DNA of 64,000 nt, taken from positions 2,244,501 to 2,308,500 of the forward strand of contig NZ_JACJUV010000001.1 of assembly GCF_014218805.1 (NCBI RefSeq), written 5' to 3'. Shown here piece by piece: positions 43,351-51,970 of this stretch; the stretch's first letter is position 1; the number at the start of each line of letters is the position of its first letter. The position numbers and the translations under genes were made by a program. This DNA is from Teredinibacter franksiae. GTDB lineage: Bacteria; Pseudomonadota; Gammaproteobacteria; Pseudomonadales; Cellvibrionaceae. The notes beneath the pieces were generated by a model. It had not been told where the DNA came from, ran no database searches, and saw only the letters and a program-made list of their open reading frames with translations.

Positions 43351-44217
43351 CTATGCTGTTAGCACCCCCGCGTCGTAATCACGCACGGCCTGCTGAATTT
43401 CTTCAACCGTATTCATTACGAAAGGACCGTGCTGCACAATAGTTTCTTTTATTGGCTTACCCGCAAGTACAATAAAACGCGCTTGATGTTCCCCGTTATT
43501 GGTCACCAAAAGATCGCCTTCGGGGTTAAATCGGCTAAGCATCTGGCTTTTGGTTTTTACTGCTTTTCTGCCGAGCAACAACTCCTCTCCTTCATACACA
43601 TACACGAGTAGGTTATACCCTTCTGCAACGGGCATTGTGACCTCTGAATTAGACTGAAGATGAACATCCAAAAACAGTGCGTCAGTATCGGGGACAGTGA
43701 AGTAGCCTTGAATTTGCTGCCCGTCAATACAGGCCTCACCCGCAATAGCTTTAACGAACAGTTTATTCAATTGGTAAGCAGGGATCTCGTTTCCAGGCAC
43801 ATCTTCATAGTAAGCTGGTTTCATTTTTTGCGCTGCTGGTAGATTCACCCACAGCTGGAAGCCGCGCATCTTACCTTCGGTTTGTTTTGGCATTTCAGAA
43901 TGAATAACACCTCGCCCCGCTGTCATCCACTGCACATCACTGTCATTTAACAAACCGACATTACCCATATGATCACGATGCTCCATTTTGCCCTGGAGCA
44001 TATAGGTTACCGTTTCGAAACCGCGATGCGGATGAGAGGGGAAGCCACCGATATAGTCGCTGGCTTCTTCGGAGCCAAATTCGTCCAGCATTAAAAACGG
44101 GTCAAAACGTTGTGGACGGCTTCCACCAAATACCCGTAACAAGTTCACCCCCGCACCATCAGAGGCAGGCTGCCCATGTATTTGTTCTACCACTTCTCGA
44201 ATAACGTTGCCGGTCAT
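43351..44217 (-). CDS. Pirin family protein
   Basis: 288 residues, bicupin. Metal ligands of the N-terminal cupin are visible in PSHPHRGFETVTYMLQGKMEH and TAGRGVIHSEMP. Pirins act as redox cofactors or quercetin dioxygenases. Its ATG overlaps the azoreductase stop by one base (TAATG), so the two are translationally coupled; this suggests a joint role in quinone or flavonoid stress. Confidence 0.93.
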   Translation of the reverse strand: MTGNVIREVVEQIHGQPASDGAGVNLLRVFGGSRPQRFDPFLMLDEFGSEEASDYIGGFPSHPHRGFETVTYMLQGKMEHRDHMGNVGLLNDSDVQWMTAGRGVIHSEMPKQTEGKMRGFQLWVNLPAAQKMKPAYYEDVPGNEIPAYQLNKLFVKAIAGEACIDGQQIQGYFTVPDTDALFLDVHLQSNSEVTMPVAEGYNLLVYVYEGEELLLGRKAVKTKSQMLSRFNPEGDLLVTNNGEHQARFIVLAGKPIKETIVQHGPFVMNTVEEIQQAVRDYDAGVLTA

Positions 44218-44816
44218 TACGCTACCTCATGCTCAGTTATTAATTTCACCTGTTTGGCAATTTGCAGTTGCGCATCAGCGATAGCCTGCTCACGGCTGTC
44301 ACCGGATTTATTTAAACCTTCGGCGTAAATGAACGCTATATTTTTAAGGCCAATAAATCCCAAAAAAGTTTTCAAAAATGCTGTCTGGCTGTCGGCGGGA
44401 GTGCCCTGATAATTTCCCCCGCGAGTCAAAAGAACAAAAACCTTTTTTTCGCCCCCCAAACCAACGGGGCCGTTATCGGTATATTTGAAAGTAGCGCCGG
44501 CTCGCGCTATGTGGTCAAACCAGGCCTTAAGGGTAGACGGCACGCCGAAGTTATACATCGGTATGCCCAGCACCAAGATATCCGCCGCTAAATATTCGGC
44601 TATCAGTGCATCAGCGAGTTCGGCCTTGCCTTCACCAATCGACTTGAGTGTAACGGCATCCAAATGGGGAATGGGGGTTTCTCCCAGCTCGTGGTGGACA
44701 ACCTCCAGCCCTCCGAGTTGCTCGCCAAGCTGGGTCATTAGGTTTTGTCCTAACTGATGTGAAACACTGTTGGCCGGAAAAATACTGGAATCAATGTGCA
44801 ATACCTTGGTACTCAT
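44217..44816 (-). CDS. azoR: FMN-dependent NADH-azoreductase
   Basis: 199 residues from the ATG at 44816, which has AAGGAG seven bases upstream; the frame opens 16 codons further without support. Flavodoxin-like fold: KVLHIDSSIFPANSVSHQLG (FMN phosphate loop), ILVLGIPMYNFGVPSTLKAW, and LTRGGNYQG. Two-electron reduction of quinones and azo compounds. First gene of a two-gene operon with pirin, divergent from a LysR regulator. Confidence 0.93.
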   Translation of the reverse strand: MSTKVLHIDSSIFPANSVSHQLGQNLMTQLGEQLGGLEVVHHELGETPIPHLDAVTLKSIGEGKAELADALIAEYLAADILVLGIPMYNFGVPSTLKAWFDHIARAGATFKYTDNGPVGLGGEKKVFVLLTRGGNYQGTPADSQTAFLKTFLGFIGLKNIAFIYAEGLNKSGDSREQAIADAQLQIAKQVKLITEHEVA

Positions 44817-44846
44817 AAATCTACTCCTTTGCCTGCTTACGTATAT

Positions 44847-44861
44847 AAACCACGGTGGTTT
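44847..44861. promoter_or_regulatory. Palindrome in azoR-LysR intergenic region
   Basis: AAACCACGGTGGTTT is a perfect seven-base inverted repeat around one G. It lies 31-45 bases upstream of the azoR start, within the 129-base gap to the divergent LysR gene. A second set, TCAATTGATCAA (about 44927-44938), lies close to the LysR start. Either could be the LysR operator. Confidence 0.5.
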
Positions 44862-44945
44862 CAAACAATGAAGCCAGTATAAATCTTAATATTTGATTGA
44901 ATGTACGCTATATTTGCATCAATTGATCAACTTTTTTAACCAATT

Positions 44946-45839
44946 ATGAAAATCACATTAGAACAGTGGCAGACCTTTAAAACCGTCATCGACGAGGGAT
45001 CCTTCGCCAAAGCCGCCGAGGCGCTGAACAAAAGTCAATCCAGTGTCAGCTATATAGTCGCCCGTCTTCAGGAGCAATTACCTGTACCCCCGCTGGTACA
45101 GCGCGGCCGTAAAGCCGAGCTCACGGAAGCCGGTAAAGTGCTCTATCGACACGCCGCCAGCCTGCTTCAGGAAGCGGAGCAACTGGAAAAAACCGCCGCT
45201 TACCTGGCCAGCGGCTGGGAAGCCGAAGTTGCAGTCGCCGCCGATGCACTCACACCCACAGCCGCACTGTTATGTGGTTTACAGGCTTTTTCAAGCCTTA
45301 GCCCTGCTACCCGTATTCGCCTATTTGAAACAACGTTATCGGGTACGGATGAAGCCCTGCTGACCGGGCAAGTTGATATTGCCATCACCGGTCGAGTTCC
45401 GCCGGGCTTCCTTGGTACACCACTGCTAACGATAACCATGGTTCCCGTTACTGCAACCAGCCACCCGCTAGCACAATTGACAACGGTGACGGAAAAAGAT
45501 TTGAAGCAACAACGACAAATTGTTGTCCGTGACTCTGGCACCAAGCGACAACAAGATGTCGGCTGGCTTGGGGCAAACCAACGCTGGACAGTCTCCAGCT
45601 TCGCTACCAGCATAGAAGCCGTTAAAGCCGGGCTCGGCTTTGCATTTCTACCCCGGCACTGCGTGGAACAATTACTGACTGAAGGTAGTCTAAAGATATT
45701 GCCGCTACAAATGGGTACCGAACGCAGCATTCCCCTGCAACTAGTAGTCGCCAACCAAAGCAATGCCGGGCCTGCCGTGCAGGCCGTGGCCGAAAAACTA
45801 ATCGAGAAATTTCAGCAAGAGGTACAGGCGCGCCGTTAA
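44946..45839 (+). CDS. LysR-family regulator, likely controls azoR-pirin
   Basis: 297 residues. Helix-turn-helix FKTVIDEGSFAKAAEALNKS and QSSVSYIVARLQEQL, then an effector domain (ITGRVPPGFLGTPLL, VKAGLGFAFLPRHCVEQLL). Divergent from azoR, the usual place for a LysR protein controlling its neighbour. No OxyR-like cysteine pair, so the inducer is probably a small molecule such as a quinone; inference. Confidence 0.88.
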   Translation: MKITLEQWQTFKTVIDEGSFAKAAEALNKSQSSVSYIVARLQEQLPVPPLVQRGRKAELTEAGKVLYRHAASLLQEAEQLEKTAAYLASGWEAEVAVAADALTPTAALLCGLQAFSSLSPATRIRLFETTLSGTDEALLTGQVDIAITGRVPPGFLGTPLLTITMVPVTATSHPLAQLTTVTEKDLKQQRQIVVRDSGTKRQQDVGWLGANQRWTVSSFATSIEAVKAGLGFAFLPRHCVEQLLTEGSLKILPLQMGTERSIPLQLVVANQSNAGPAVQAVAEKLIEKFQQEVQARR

Positions 45840-45896
45840 TGTAAACTCCATTTTCAACTTCAATACCTAGCCCCCCACACACGTCAAGGGATAATA

Positions 45897-46511
45897 ATGC
45901 TCAATAAAACGATTCTGGCAGCTATTTACCTTACCCTGTTTAGCCATAGCAGCAACGCGCAAACTTTCCCTGAACAACTATCCCTAGCGGCCATCGAACG
46001 TACGCAACACACTATTGTGTACGATGGCCGTTATCGCAAAATCGCCTACCCCGGCGGCGATGTAGAGGCCGGCATAGGTGTTTGCACCGACGTTATTATT
46101 CGTAGTTACCGTAAACTTGGCATCGATTTACAGCAGCTCGTGCACGAAGATATACGCCGGCACTTTACGCTTTACCCCTCCAAACGAATATGGGGGCAGA
46201 ATAAACCCGACACCAATATAGACCATCGCCGCGTACCCAATCTGCAAACTTTTTTTACCCGCAACGGTCAGTCACTTTCACTCAGCAACAAGCCCGAAGA
46301 CTATCTGCCCGGAGATCTGGTAACCTGGATGCTACCCGGCAACCTTCCACATATTGGCATTGTGGCAAATCAAAACGACTCTATCAGCGGCAACCCGCTC
46401 ATTGTTCATAATATTGGTAGCGGTCCTAAAATGGACGACAACCTATTCAGCTTCACCATCACCGGCCACTACCGTTTCGCACCAAAGGAATTACCTAATG
46501 AGCAACTATAG
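45897..46511 (+). CDS. Secreted DUF1287 protein
   Basis: 204 residues with a signal peptide (TILAAIYLTLFSHSSNAQTF). DUF1287 signatures: IVYDGRYRKIAYPGGDVE, a conserved Cys in GIGVCTDVIIRSYRKLGIDL, KRIWGQNKPDTNIDHRRVPN, GDLVTWMLPGNLPHIGIVAN. The Cys and His arrangement resembles NlpC/P60 amidases, so a cell-wall role is plausible. The next gene starts 14 bases before its stop. Confidence 0.85.
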   Translation: MLNKTILAAIYLTLFSHSSNAQTFPEQLSLAAIERTQHTIVYDGRYRKIAYPGGDVEAGIGVCTDVIIRSYRKLGIDLQQLVHEDIRRHFTLYPSKRIWGQNKPDTNIDHRRVPNLQTFFTRNGQSLSLSNKPEDYLPGDLVTWMLPGNLPHIGIVANQNDSISGNPLIVHNIGSGPKMDDNLFSFTITGHYRFAPKELPNEQL

Positions 46512-47817
46512 AAAGTGGCTGCTAAGCGAAGTAGAGCTTTGGCTGAATCAAGGGATTATTGATAGCGAACAAGCGAATAAAATCTCTACGCTTTACCCCT
46601 ATCAGGCGGATACCAACTGGGGAAAAATTGTGTTTGCCGGTATTGGCTCGGTTATTTTTGGCCTCGGCATTATTTTGGTGTTTGCCTACAATTGGCAGGA
46701 TATGCACCGCTTTACCAAACTAGGGGTTGTGCTGCTGTCCGTTGCCATCACGCACGGCATTGGTTTTTATTATTCTCACGACCAATCGGCTCATAAAAAA
46801 GTGGGGGAAAGCCTGCACCTCCTCGGCACCATGTTATTCGGTGCCGGTATCTGGCTAGTCGCGCAGGTTTACCATATCGACGAACACTACCCCAACGCAC
46901 TCTTTGTCTGGGCGCTGGGGGCCTTACTGATCGCCTGGCTACTACCCTCCCTTAGTCACACTATTCTCGCGCTAGGGCTAGTTTTTTTATGGCACTGGTT
47001 TGAAGTTTTTGAGTTCCACTCCCGCAACCACTTCGCTATTTGGCTAGTACTGGCGGCGATACTTCCCTTAGCCTGGAGGCTTCGCTCACGCGGCACAGTG
47101 CTCCTCACCTGCTGCCTGACCATTTTTTCCTACAGTGCGTCCTATATCATAGTCGCCGACAGCAACGAAGAAACGCTTTTCAATGTGATGATAGCCCTGA
47201 GCGGTAGTATGATTATCGGTTCTTTCCTTGCCAGTAAATCATATTTCCCGCAAAGTCAGAACATTATTCGTTTTGTCGGGGTCAGCGTTTTCGCCGTACT
47301 ACTGTTTATTTTTTCCTTTTCGGAATTTGACGATGCTTTTTTTGCCCAACCCATATCGCAGGTTACAACACTAACCTGGCTTTATTACTGCTTGCCTATT
47401 GTACTGCTATCAACGGCTCTTTTTTTTGTGCTCGCTCGGTTTCGCCATGCACTTGAAGATAAAATCGACTTAATAGAAATACTACTGGTATCAGCCACCT
47501 GCTACATCGCTTTTATTTCTGCGTTTTCGTCTTTAGGGCTTTACGGCATTGCCTGGATAATCTACAGCCTGCTCTTTCTCGCCTACAGCATCGTGTTAAT
47601 TTACCGTGGCACCCGCTACTTGCGCTGGCAGTCCACAACATTAGGCGGGCTAATGCTAGCGTCTTATACCTTTGCCCGGTTCATGGATTTATTCGACAGC
47701 CTTCTGTGGCGAGGCATGGCCTTCTTGGTAGTTGGTGCCATGCTATTTGGTATTGGCCTTTACTATTCCCGACAAAAACAATTGGCCGAACAGCAGGGAG
47801 GCGCTACAAATGATTAG
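46498..47817 (+). CDS. DUF2157 multi-spanning membrane protein
   Basis: 439 residues from the ATG at 46498, which has AAGGAA just upstream; a longer frame is not supported. A cytoplasmic N-terminus (YRKWLLSEVELWLNQGIIDS) is followed by the DUF2157 core (IVFAGIGSVIFGLGIILVFA) and about ten to twelve further hydrophobic segments. Function unknown. It overlaps both neighbours and is coupled with the GDYXXLXY gene, its usual partner. Confidence 0.85.
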   Translation: MSNYRKWLLSEVELWLNQGIIDSEQANKISTLYPYQADTNWGKIVFAGIGSVIFGLGIILVFAYNWQDMHRFTKLGVVLLSVAITHGIGFYYSHDQSAHKKVGESLHLLGTMLFGAGIWLVAQVYHIDEHYPNALFVWALGALLIAWLLPSLSHTILALGLVFLWHWFEVFEFHSRNHFAIWLVLAAILPLAWRLRSRGTVLLTCCLTIFSYSASYIIVADSNEETLFNVMIALSGSMIIGSFLASKSYFPQSQNIIRFVGVSVFAVLLFIFSFSEFDDAFFAQPISQVTTLTWLYYCLPIVLLSTALFFVLARFRHALEDKIDLIEILLVSATCYIAFISAFSSLGLYGIAWIIYSLLFLAYSIVLIYRGTRYLRWQSTTLGGLMLASYTFARFMDLFDSLLWRGMAFLVVGAMLFGIGLYYSRQKQLAEQQGGATND

Positions 47818-48817
47818 TCGATCACTTATACGCAAGCTCATCATTGTGGCCATTGCTGCACAATTATTGGTATTACTGGTAATGGCCGGCAAACGAGAAT
47901 TCATTCTAGCCAAGGGTGATATCGTTTATTTGCGCTCAGCCCCCATAGACCCACGCGACCCCTTCCGGGGTGATTTTGTACGTTTACAATATGACTTTAA
48001 CCGCATTTCTATAAGCGAGTACCACGGACAAAAACCGTTCGCCAAATTCCGTCGAGGCGACATTATTTACGGCGTGTTAAAACCTCAAGATGACCAGGTT
48101 TATTTCGTTAATCACTTTACCGACTCTCCCACCAACGATGAACTTGCCATCAAGGGGCGGATCACAACCAAAGCCTATTCCCGGCAGCCGAATCCAACGC
48201 ATCTCAACGCTAAATTCGGTATTGAGCAATATTTTGTGCAACAGGGTAAAGGCAAAGAAATGGAAGCCACACTGGGTAGCCGCAACAGCTTGCAAGTTCC
48301 GGTAGAAATGAAAATCGCTCTAGGAGACGACGGCACGGCGGTTATTGGTGATCACCGCTGGAGTAATATTGGCGTTCAATTATCTTTTGAAAGAGCAACC
48401 CCCAGGGCCAGCAACTCAAGTGAAGGTGATGCTATTATCAGCCCGCTGATTCTGGTGTCTTTGGAAAACGTGTCTAACAAGGCTTTGGTTTTTGCTACCA
48501 GAGGAGACGACTGTGATTTTTCTCTAAGCCAAGTCGACCAAGACCAATCCAAGGTCAATATCGACACTGGCTGCACAGAAAATGCCAAAAAAACGGCTCA
48601 ACTTATCAGCCTTGCACCGGGCGAAAATCACACCGTCGAAATAGACATGAGCAAGCCCCGTTGGCATTTTATGGATAAGAAAGGCAATACAATTGAAATG
48701 GGGGAGGGTAATCTTTGGCGAAGATATCGGCTGCGCTATACGGCTCCATTAGCGGACAACGCTTGGCAGGGCTTTATGAATACACCCGCATTCCGAACAA
48801 CCGGAAATATTGACTAG
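47810..48817 (+). CDS. GDYXXLXY-domain membrane protein
   Basis: 335 residues from the ATG at 47810 with GGGAGG upstream. One N-terminal membrane segment (LIIVAIAAQLLVLLVMAG) and the family motif in DPRDPFRGDFVRLQYDFNRI (here GDFVRLQY). A second, C-terminal part (LISLAPGENHTVEIDMSKPR) appears extra to the core domain. Function unknown. Overlaps DUF2157 by eight bases, as in other genomes where the two are found together. Confidence 0.85.
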   Translation: MISRSLIRKLIIVAIAAQLLVLLVMAGKREFILAKGDIVYLRSAPIDPRDPFRGDFVRLQYDFNRISISEYHGQKPFAKFRRGDIIYGVLKPQDDQVYFVNHFTDSPTNDELAIKGRITTKAYSRQPNPTHLNAKFGIEQYFVQQGKGKEMEATLGSRNSLQVPVEMKIALGDDGTAVIGDHRWSNIGVQLSFERATPRASNSSEGDAIISPLILVSLENVSNKALVFATRGDDCDFSLSQVDQDQSKVNIDTGCTENAKKTAQLISLAPGENHTVEIDMSKPRWHFMDKKGNTIEMGEGNLWRRYRLRYTAPLADNAWQGFMNTPAFRTTGNID

Positions 48818-48977
48818 CGATATCGTTCAAAGCCCGCCTTAAACAGTAAATAACGCCTAACTGGTTCACAGTAGGCGTTAATATCCTCGCTCTTTTTCCG
48901 TGCAAATTACCCCAAAGTAACGTGTAACTCACGGATTTTAACCAATGATAGAAACGGTTTTTATTTACCTTAAACAA
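48814..48977 (-). pseudogene. Decayed 3' end of a peptidogalycan-type acetyltransferase gene
   Basis: On the minus strand this stretch matches the C-terminal coding end of the intact gene at 50742-51935. Both contain AAATAACGCCT (48848 and 50800), the exact 16-mer TTCACAGTAGGCGTTA (48865 and 50817) and ACCAATGATA (48941 and 50894). The offset is 1952 bases for the first two and 1953 for the third, so at least one indel shifts the frame. Translated in pieces it gives FYHWLK and NAYCEPVRRYLLFKAGF, against SYHWLK and NAYCEDGRRYLPFKEGC in the intact protein. It is a gene remnant, not a working gene. Confidence 0.85.
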
Positions 48978-48993
48978 CAAGACTTCACGCCAT

Positions 48994-50562
48994 CTAGTCG
49001 CTTTCGAAGGCTCCAACATCTGGCTGGCTACCGTTATACGGCAAATTTACATCCACACCCGCATCAATCAAATCGCTGCTAACCTTTAACTTTAAGTAAT
49101 CAATATCGGGCAGGCTACCATCGCTTTTACGCGGGGCTTTTAGCAATTGCGTATCAACACTTTCAAAATCTGCACTGCTGGCGGAAAGGCCATTTTGCCA
49201 ACTATTAAAGGTAATGTCTTTCATCGTAGCATTCAGACTATCGCTACTGCTACCACTAAAGGAAACAGTATTTTTAATGGTTAACGATGCGGCAATATTG
49301 CTGCTACTAAAATTAATATTGCGACCGTTACTATGTGCAGCGCAGTTCAACAAGGTAACCTCACCACGATTACTGTTGTGGTCAAAACCGTCGTGCACAT
49401 TCCCCGCAGCGATACAGTTTTTATAGATGGCGTTATGACTCAGGTCTTTGGTATCACTACCACCGGTTTTAAAACCATTGCCGTCACCAAGCCCAACTGT
49501 ACCGCTTTTGTTTTTGCCGTTATCAATGGCCCAGCAATTTTCATAGGTAGTGGTAATACCATCAACAGGCCGCAGATAACCATCCCAGCCATCATCTAGG
49601 TTGTTCCATGCGCGACACCCAACAAATCTATTACCTGTACCTACGTCGAGTTTTGCCGCAAACCCATCTGCATTCTCATTAGAAGAATCAGCGTTAAAAT
49701 AGGAGTCACTGTTCAATATAAGATTATTGCTAGCACCATTACCTAACTGTAATCCGGTATCGGCACATTCATAGAACGTGGAAAATTCCACTGTATTGTT
49801 ATCGCCACTGATGTTTAAGCAGTTGTCGCCCGCCTTATACACATCGATACCGTAGATATGCCAATAGTCCCCGGATAAGGCTAACCCACGATTGCTCGAA
49901 TTCTCAGACATCGCAGAAAAATCAAACAACGGTCTTTCGCTATCGTAGGGGTATGCTCGCAAGCCTATTTTAGAATTACTACTGCCATTTTTACTGAGTG
50001 AGATTTTTGAGCTGAACTGATAGCTACCACCGCGAATATAAATGATGCTGCCCGCCGAAGCACCGGATAAAGCCGAAAGAATTGCACTTTCACTATCAAC
50101 CACTGAACCCAGTAACTGAATAGTGAGATCCACGGTATCCGTAGTTTCGGAACCATCCAGAGCCATGGCGGTAACCGTTACGGCCCCATCCATTTTGGGC
50201 GTAATCACACCATCTGACGAAATGGTGGCAATACTGGTATCGTCCACACTCCAGCTTACGCTAGGATTAGCCGCATTCGAGGGGCTCACTACCGCCTCTA
50301 TCTGCTGCGGTAATCCGTCGTCAATATTGCTAGCGCTCAAAACTATGCTGGTTACCCGGTCTCCATTAGGTGCAGTTGTGGGCTCTGCTGTGGGCTCTGT
50401 TGTAGGCGCTGCTGTGGGCTCTGCTGTAGGCGCTGCTGTGGGCTCTGTTGTAGGTGCTGTTGTAGGCGCTGCTGTGGGAGTCGAACTGGCAGGATCTCCA
50501 TCTCCACCACAGGCTGTCAAAATAGAGAAAAAGCAAAGAAAACAGGCGACTCGAATAGCCAT
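48994..50562 (-). CDS. PL9-type pectate lyase lipoprotein with BIG2 domain
   Basis: 522 residues from the ATG at 50562, which has GGAG nine bases upstream. Lipobox ILTACGGDGD, then a Thr/Pro/Ala/Glu linker, a bacterial Ig-like group-2 domain (VSWSVDDTSIATISSDGVIT), and a right-handed beta helix to the end. The helix carries NENADGFAAKLDVGTGNRFV and GCRAWNNLDDGWDGYLRP, the hallmark of polysaccharide lyase family 9 (PelL), including the catalytic Lys region and calcium-site Asp residues. It cleaves polygalacturonate by beta-elimination; attachment to the outer membrane is inferred. Flanked by a gene and its remnant (see findings), so it was probably inserted. Confidence 0.85.
   Translation of the reverse strand: MAIRVACFLCFFSILTACGGDGDPASSTPTAAPTTAPTTEPTAAPTAEPTAAPTTEPTAEPTTAPNGDRVTSIVLSASNIDDGLPQQIEAVVSPSNAANPSVSWSVDDTSIATISSDGVITPKMDGAVTVTAMALDGSETTDTVDLTIQLLGSVVDSESAILSALSGASAGSIIYIRGGSYQFSSKISLSKNGSSNSKIGLRAYPYDSERPLFDFSAMSENSSNRGLALSGDYWHIYGIDVYKAGDNCLNISGDNNTVEFSTFYECADTGLQLGNGASNNLILNSDSYFNADSSNENADGFAAKLDVGTGNRFVGCRAWNNLDDGWDGYLRPVDGITTTYENCWAIDNGKNKSGTVGLGDGNGFKTGGSDTKDLSHNAIYKNCIAAGNVHDGFDHNSNRGEVTLLNCAAHSNGRNINFSSSNIAASLTIKNTVSFSGSSSDSLNATMKDITFNSWQNGLSASSADFESVDTQLLKAPRKSDGSLPDIDYLKLKVSSDLIDAGVDVNLPYNGSQPDVGAFESD
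50375..50482 (-). repeat. 12-base tandem repeats encoding the lipoprotein linker
   Basis: About nine units of the form GCTGTGGGCTCT / GTTGTAGGCGCT (plus-strand reading), the last imperfect. On the coding strand each adds four residues of the type APT-T/E. Unit number can vary by slippage without changing the frame. Confidence 0.85.
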
Positions 50563-50741
50563 TTGAATATACTCCAGCAATAGGCTTTAAAGAGCCCACC
50601 AAAATACGGCTTGAAACTTAAAATGTCGAGACACCACGCCTAGTATTTGGCCATTTTTACGATTATCTTGTTCTAAAAACACCACAAAACCAAACCAATT
50701 AAACGGCGATCACCATCACAAAAAGCACGCTTAGACTTATA
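50563..50741. other. Spacer upstream of PL9 gene
   Basis: About 180 A/T-rich bases between the acetyltransferase stop and the PL9 start on the minus strand; probably the PL9 promoter. No gene or strong repeat is visible. Confidence 0.4.
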
Positions 50742-51935
50742 TCAAAAGTTCTCAAGTAATTTTTCACTAGACACAACATTACACCCTTCTTTGAACGGCA
50801 AATAACGCCTGCCATCTTCACAGTAGGCGTTATTGTGCTGCTGCTCTTCCACTACAAAGTGTTTCACCGCATTGTGTAATTCAGGGATTTTCAACCAATG
50901 ATAGGAGCAGGTTTTAACCGGCGTAAACCCACGCTGTATTTTATGCTCTCCCTGAGCACCAGGGTCAAAACGCTGCAATTTTTCTTTTATCGCGTAGTCA
51001 ATACCCTGGTAATAACAGGTCTCGAAATGCAGGCCATCAAGATCTTCCTGCGTACCCCAATAGCGACCGTAAAGTGTGCTGCTGTCTCTAAGGTAGAGAG
51101 CGCCGGCCACCATTGGGCTGTCTAGATTATGCTTATGCGCGCTACACAACAGCACTTGCTGCGGTAAGGCTTTTGCCAATTGCTGAAAAAAATCAGCGGT
51201 TAAATACCCTTGGTGGCCACTGCGTTTAAAGTAAGTCCGCTGGTACAAAAGATAAAAGCTTTTCCAGTCGTCGCTATTCAATTCAGCGGCAAGTCGCATG
51301 TTAAAGCATAGCCCCTGCGCCACAACTTTTTGACGTTCACGTTTAATGTTTTTTCTTTTACGCGAATTAAACGTCGACAAAAAATCATCAAAGCTTTCAA
51401 AGTTTGCGTTAAACCAGTGAAATTGGCACCCCTGTCGCTGGGCGTATTTTTCGTTAGAAAATAATGGCCGCTCTTTTGCGGAGGGAAATAAACAGTGAAA
51501 ACCCGACCCCCCCAACTGCTCCAGCTTTTCTTGCACGGCCTGCTCAATAGTTTGAACAGCCTCTTGCTTTTGTGCAGTAGTTAAACTCGCTATAAAACCT
51601 AATCTTGGCCCGGTGGCCGGCGTGAAGGGTATTGCGCACAGCAGTTTGGGGTAATATTGAATACCCGCTCGCTGGCAGGCGTCGGCCCAGCTCCAATCGA
51701 ACACATACTCTCCGTATGAATGGCTTTTTTGGTACAACGGCATAACAGCAACAACCTGCCCATTTTGTCGTACTAGCACATGCGCGGGCTGCCACCCGGT
51801 TTCAGCTGTTGTGCTTCCCGAAGTTTCAAGTGCTGCAAGAAAGGCATGTTTTGTAAAGGGGTAAGCAAGGGGCCAAAGCGCGTCCCACTCACTGGCTGAG
51901 CAATCGAGGATGGATGTTAGAAATTGTATCTGCAA
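50742..51935 (-). CDS. Peptidogalycan biosynthesis/GNAT-like protein (DUF482 type)
   Basis: 397 residues. Recognised by FDWSWADACQRAGIQYYPKL, CAIPFTPATGPRLGF, STFNSRKRKNIKRERQKV, YLRDSSTLYGRYWGTQED and GAQGEHKIQRGFTPVKTCSY, the conserved blocks of the peptidogalycan_bio (FemAB/GNAT-like) family. No catalytic assignment is established; acyl transfer to an amine is inferred from the fold. A decayed copy of its 3' end lies 1.95 kb away beyond the PL9 gene. Confidence 0.88.
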   Translation of the reverse strand: MQIQFLTSILDCSASEWDALWPLAYPFTKHAFLAALETSGSTTAETGWQPAHVLVRQNGQVVAVMPLYQKSHSYGEYVFDWSWADACQRAGIQYYPKLLCAIPFTPATGPRLGFIASLTTAQKQEAVQTIEQAVQEKLEQLGGSGFHCLFPSAKERPLFSNEKYAQRQGCQFHWFNANFESFDDFLSTFNSRKRKNIKRERQKVVAQGLCFNMRLAAELNSDDWKSFYLLYQRTYFKRSGHQGYLTADFFQQLAKALPQQVLLCSAHKHNLDSPMVAGALYLRDSSTLYGRYWGTQEDLDGLHFETCYYQGIDYAIKEKLQRFDPGAQGEHKIQRGFTPVKTCSYHWLKIPELHNAVKHFVVEEQQHNNAYCEDGRRYLPFKEGCNVVSSEKLLENF

Positions 51936-51970
51936 TTAACCCTTCCCCTCTGAACCATCAATATCGGAGG

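Noticed and set aside
48774..49019. 81-codon minus-strand frame over the acetyltransferase remnant
   Set aside because: It reads through the frameshifted remnant and neither start nor end corresponds to a gene; better described as a pseudogene fragment.
50123..50566. 147-codon plus-strand frame with Val/Gly/Ala repeats opposite the PL9 lipoprotein
   Set aside because: It is the antisense reading of the Thr/Pro linker repeats and Ig-like domain; no start signal and no family.
50366..50602. 78-codon minus-strand frame with Ala/His/Ser repeats
   Set aside because: Another frame of the same 12-base tandem repeats; the lipoprotein frame has the lipobox and domain matches.
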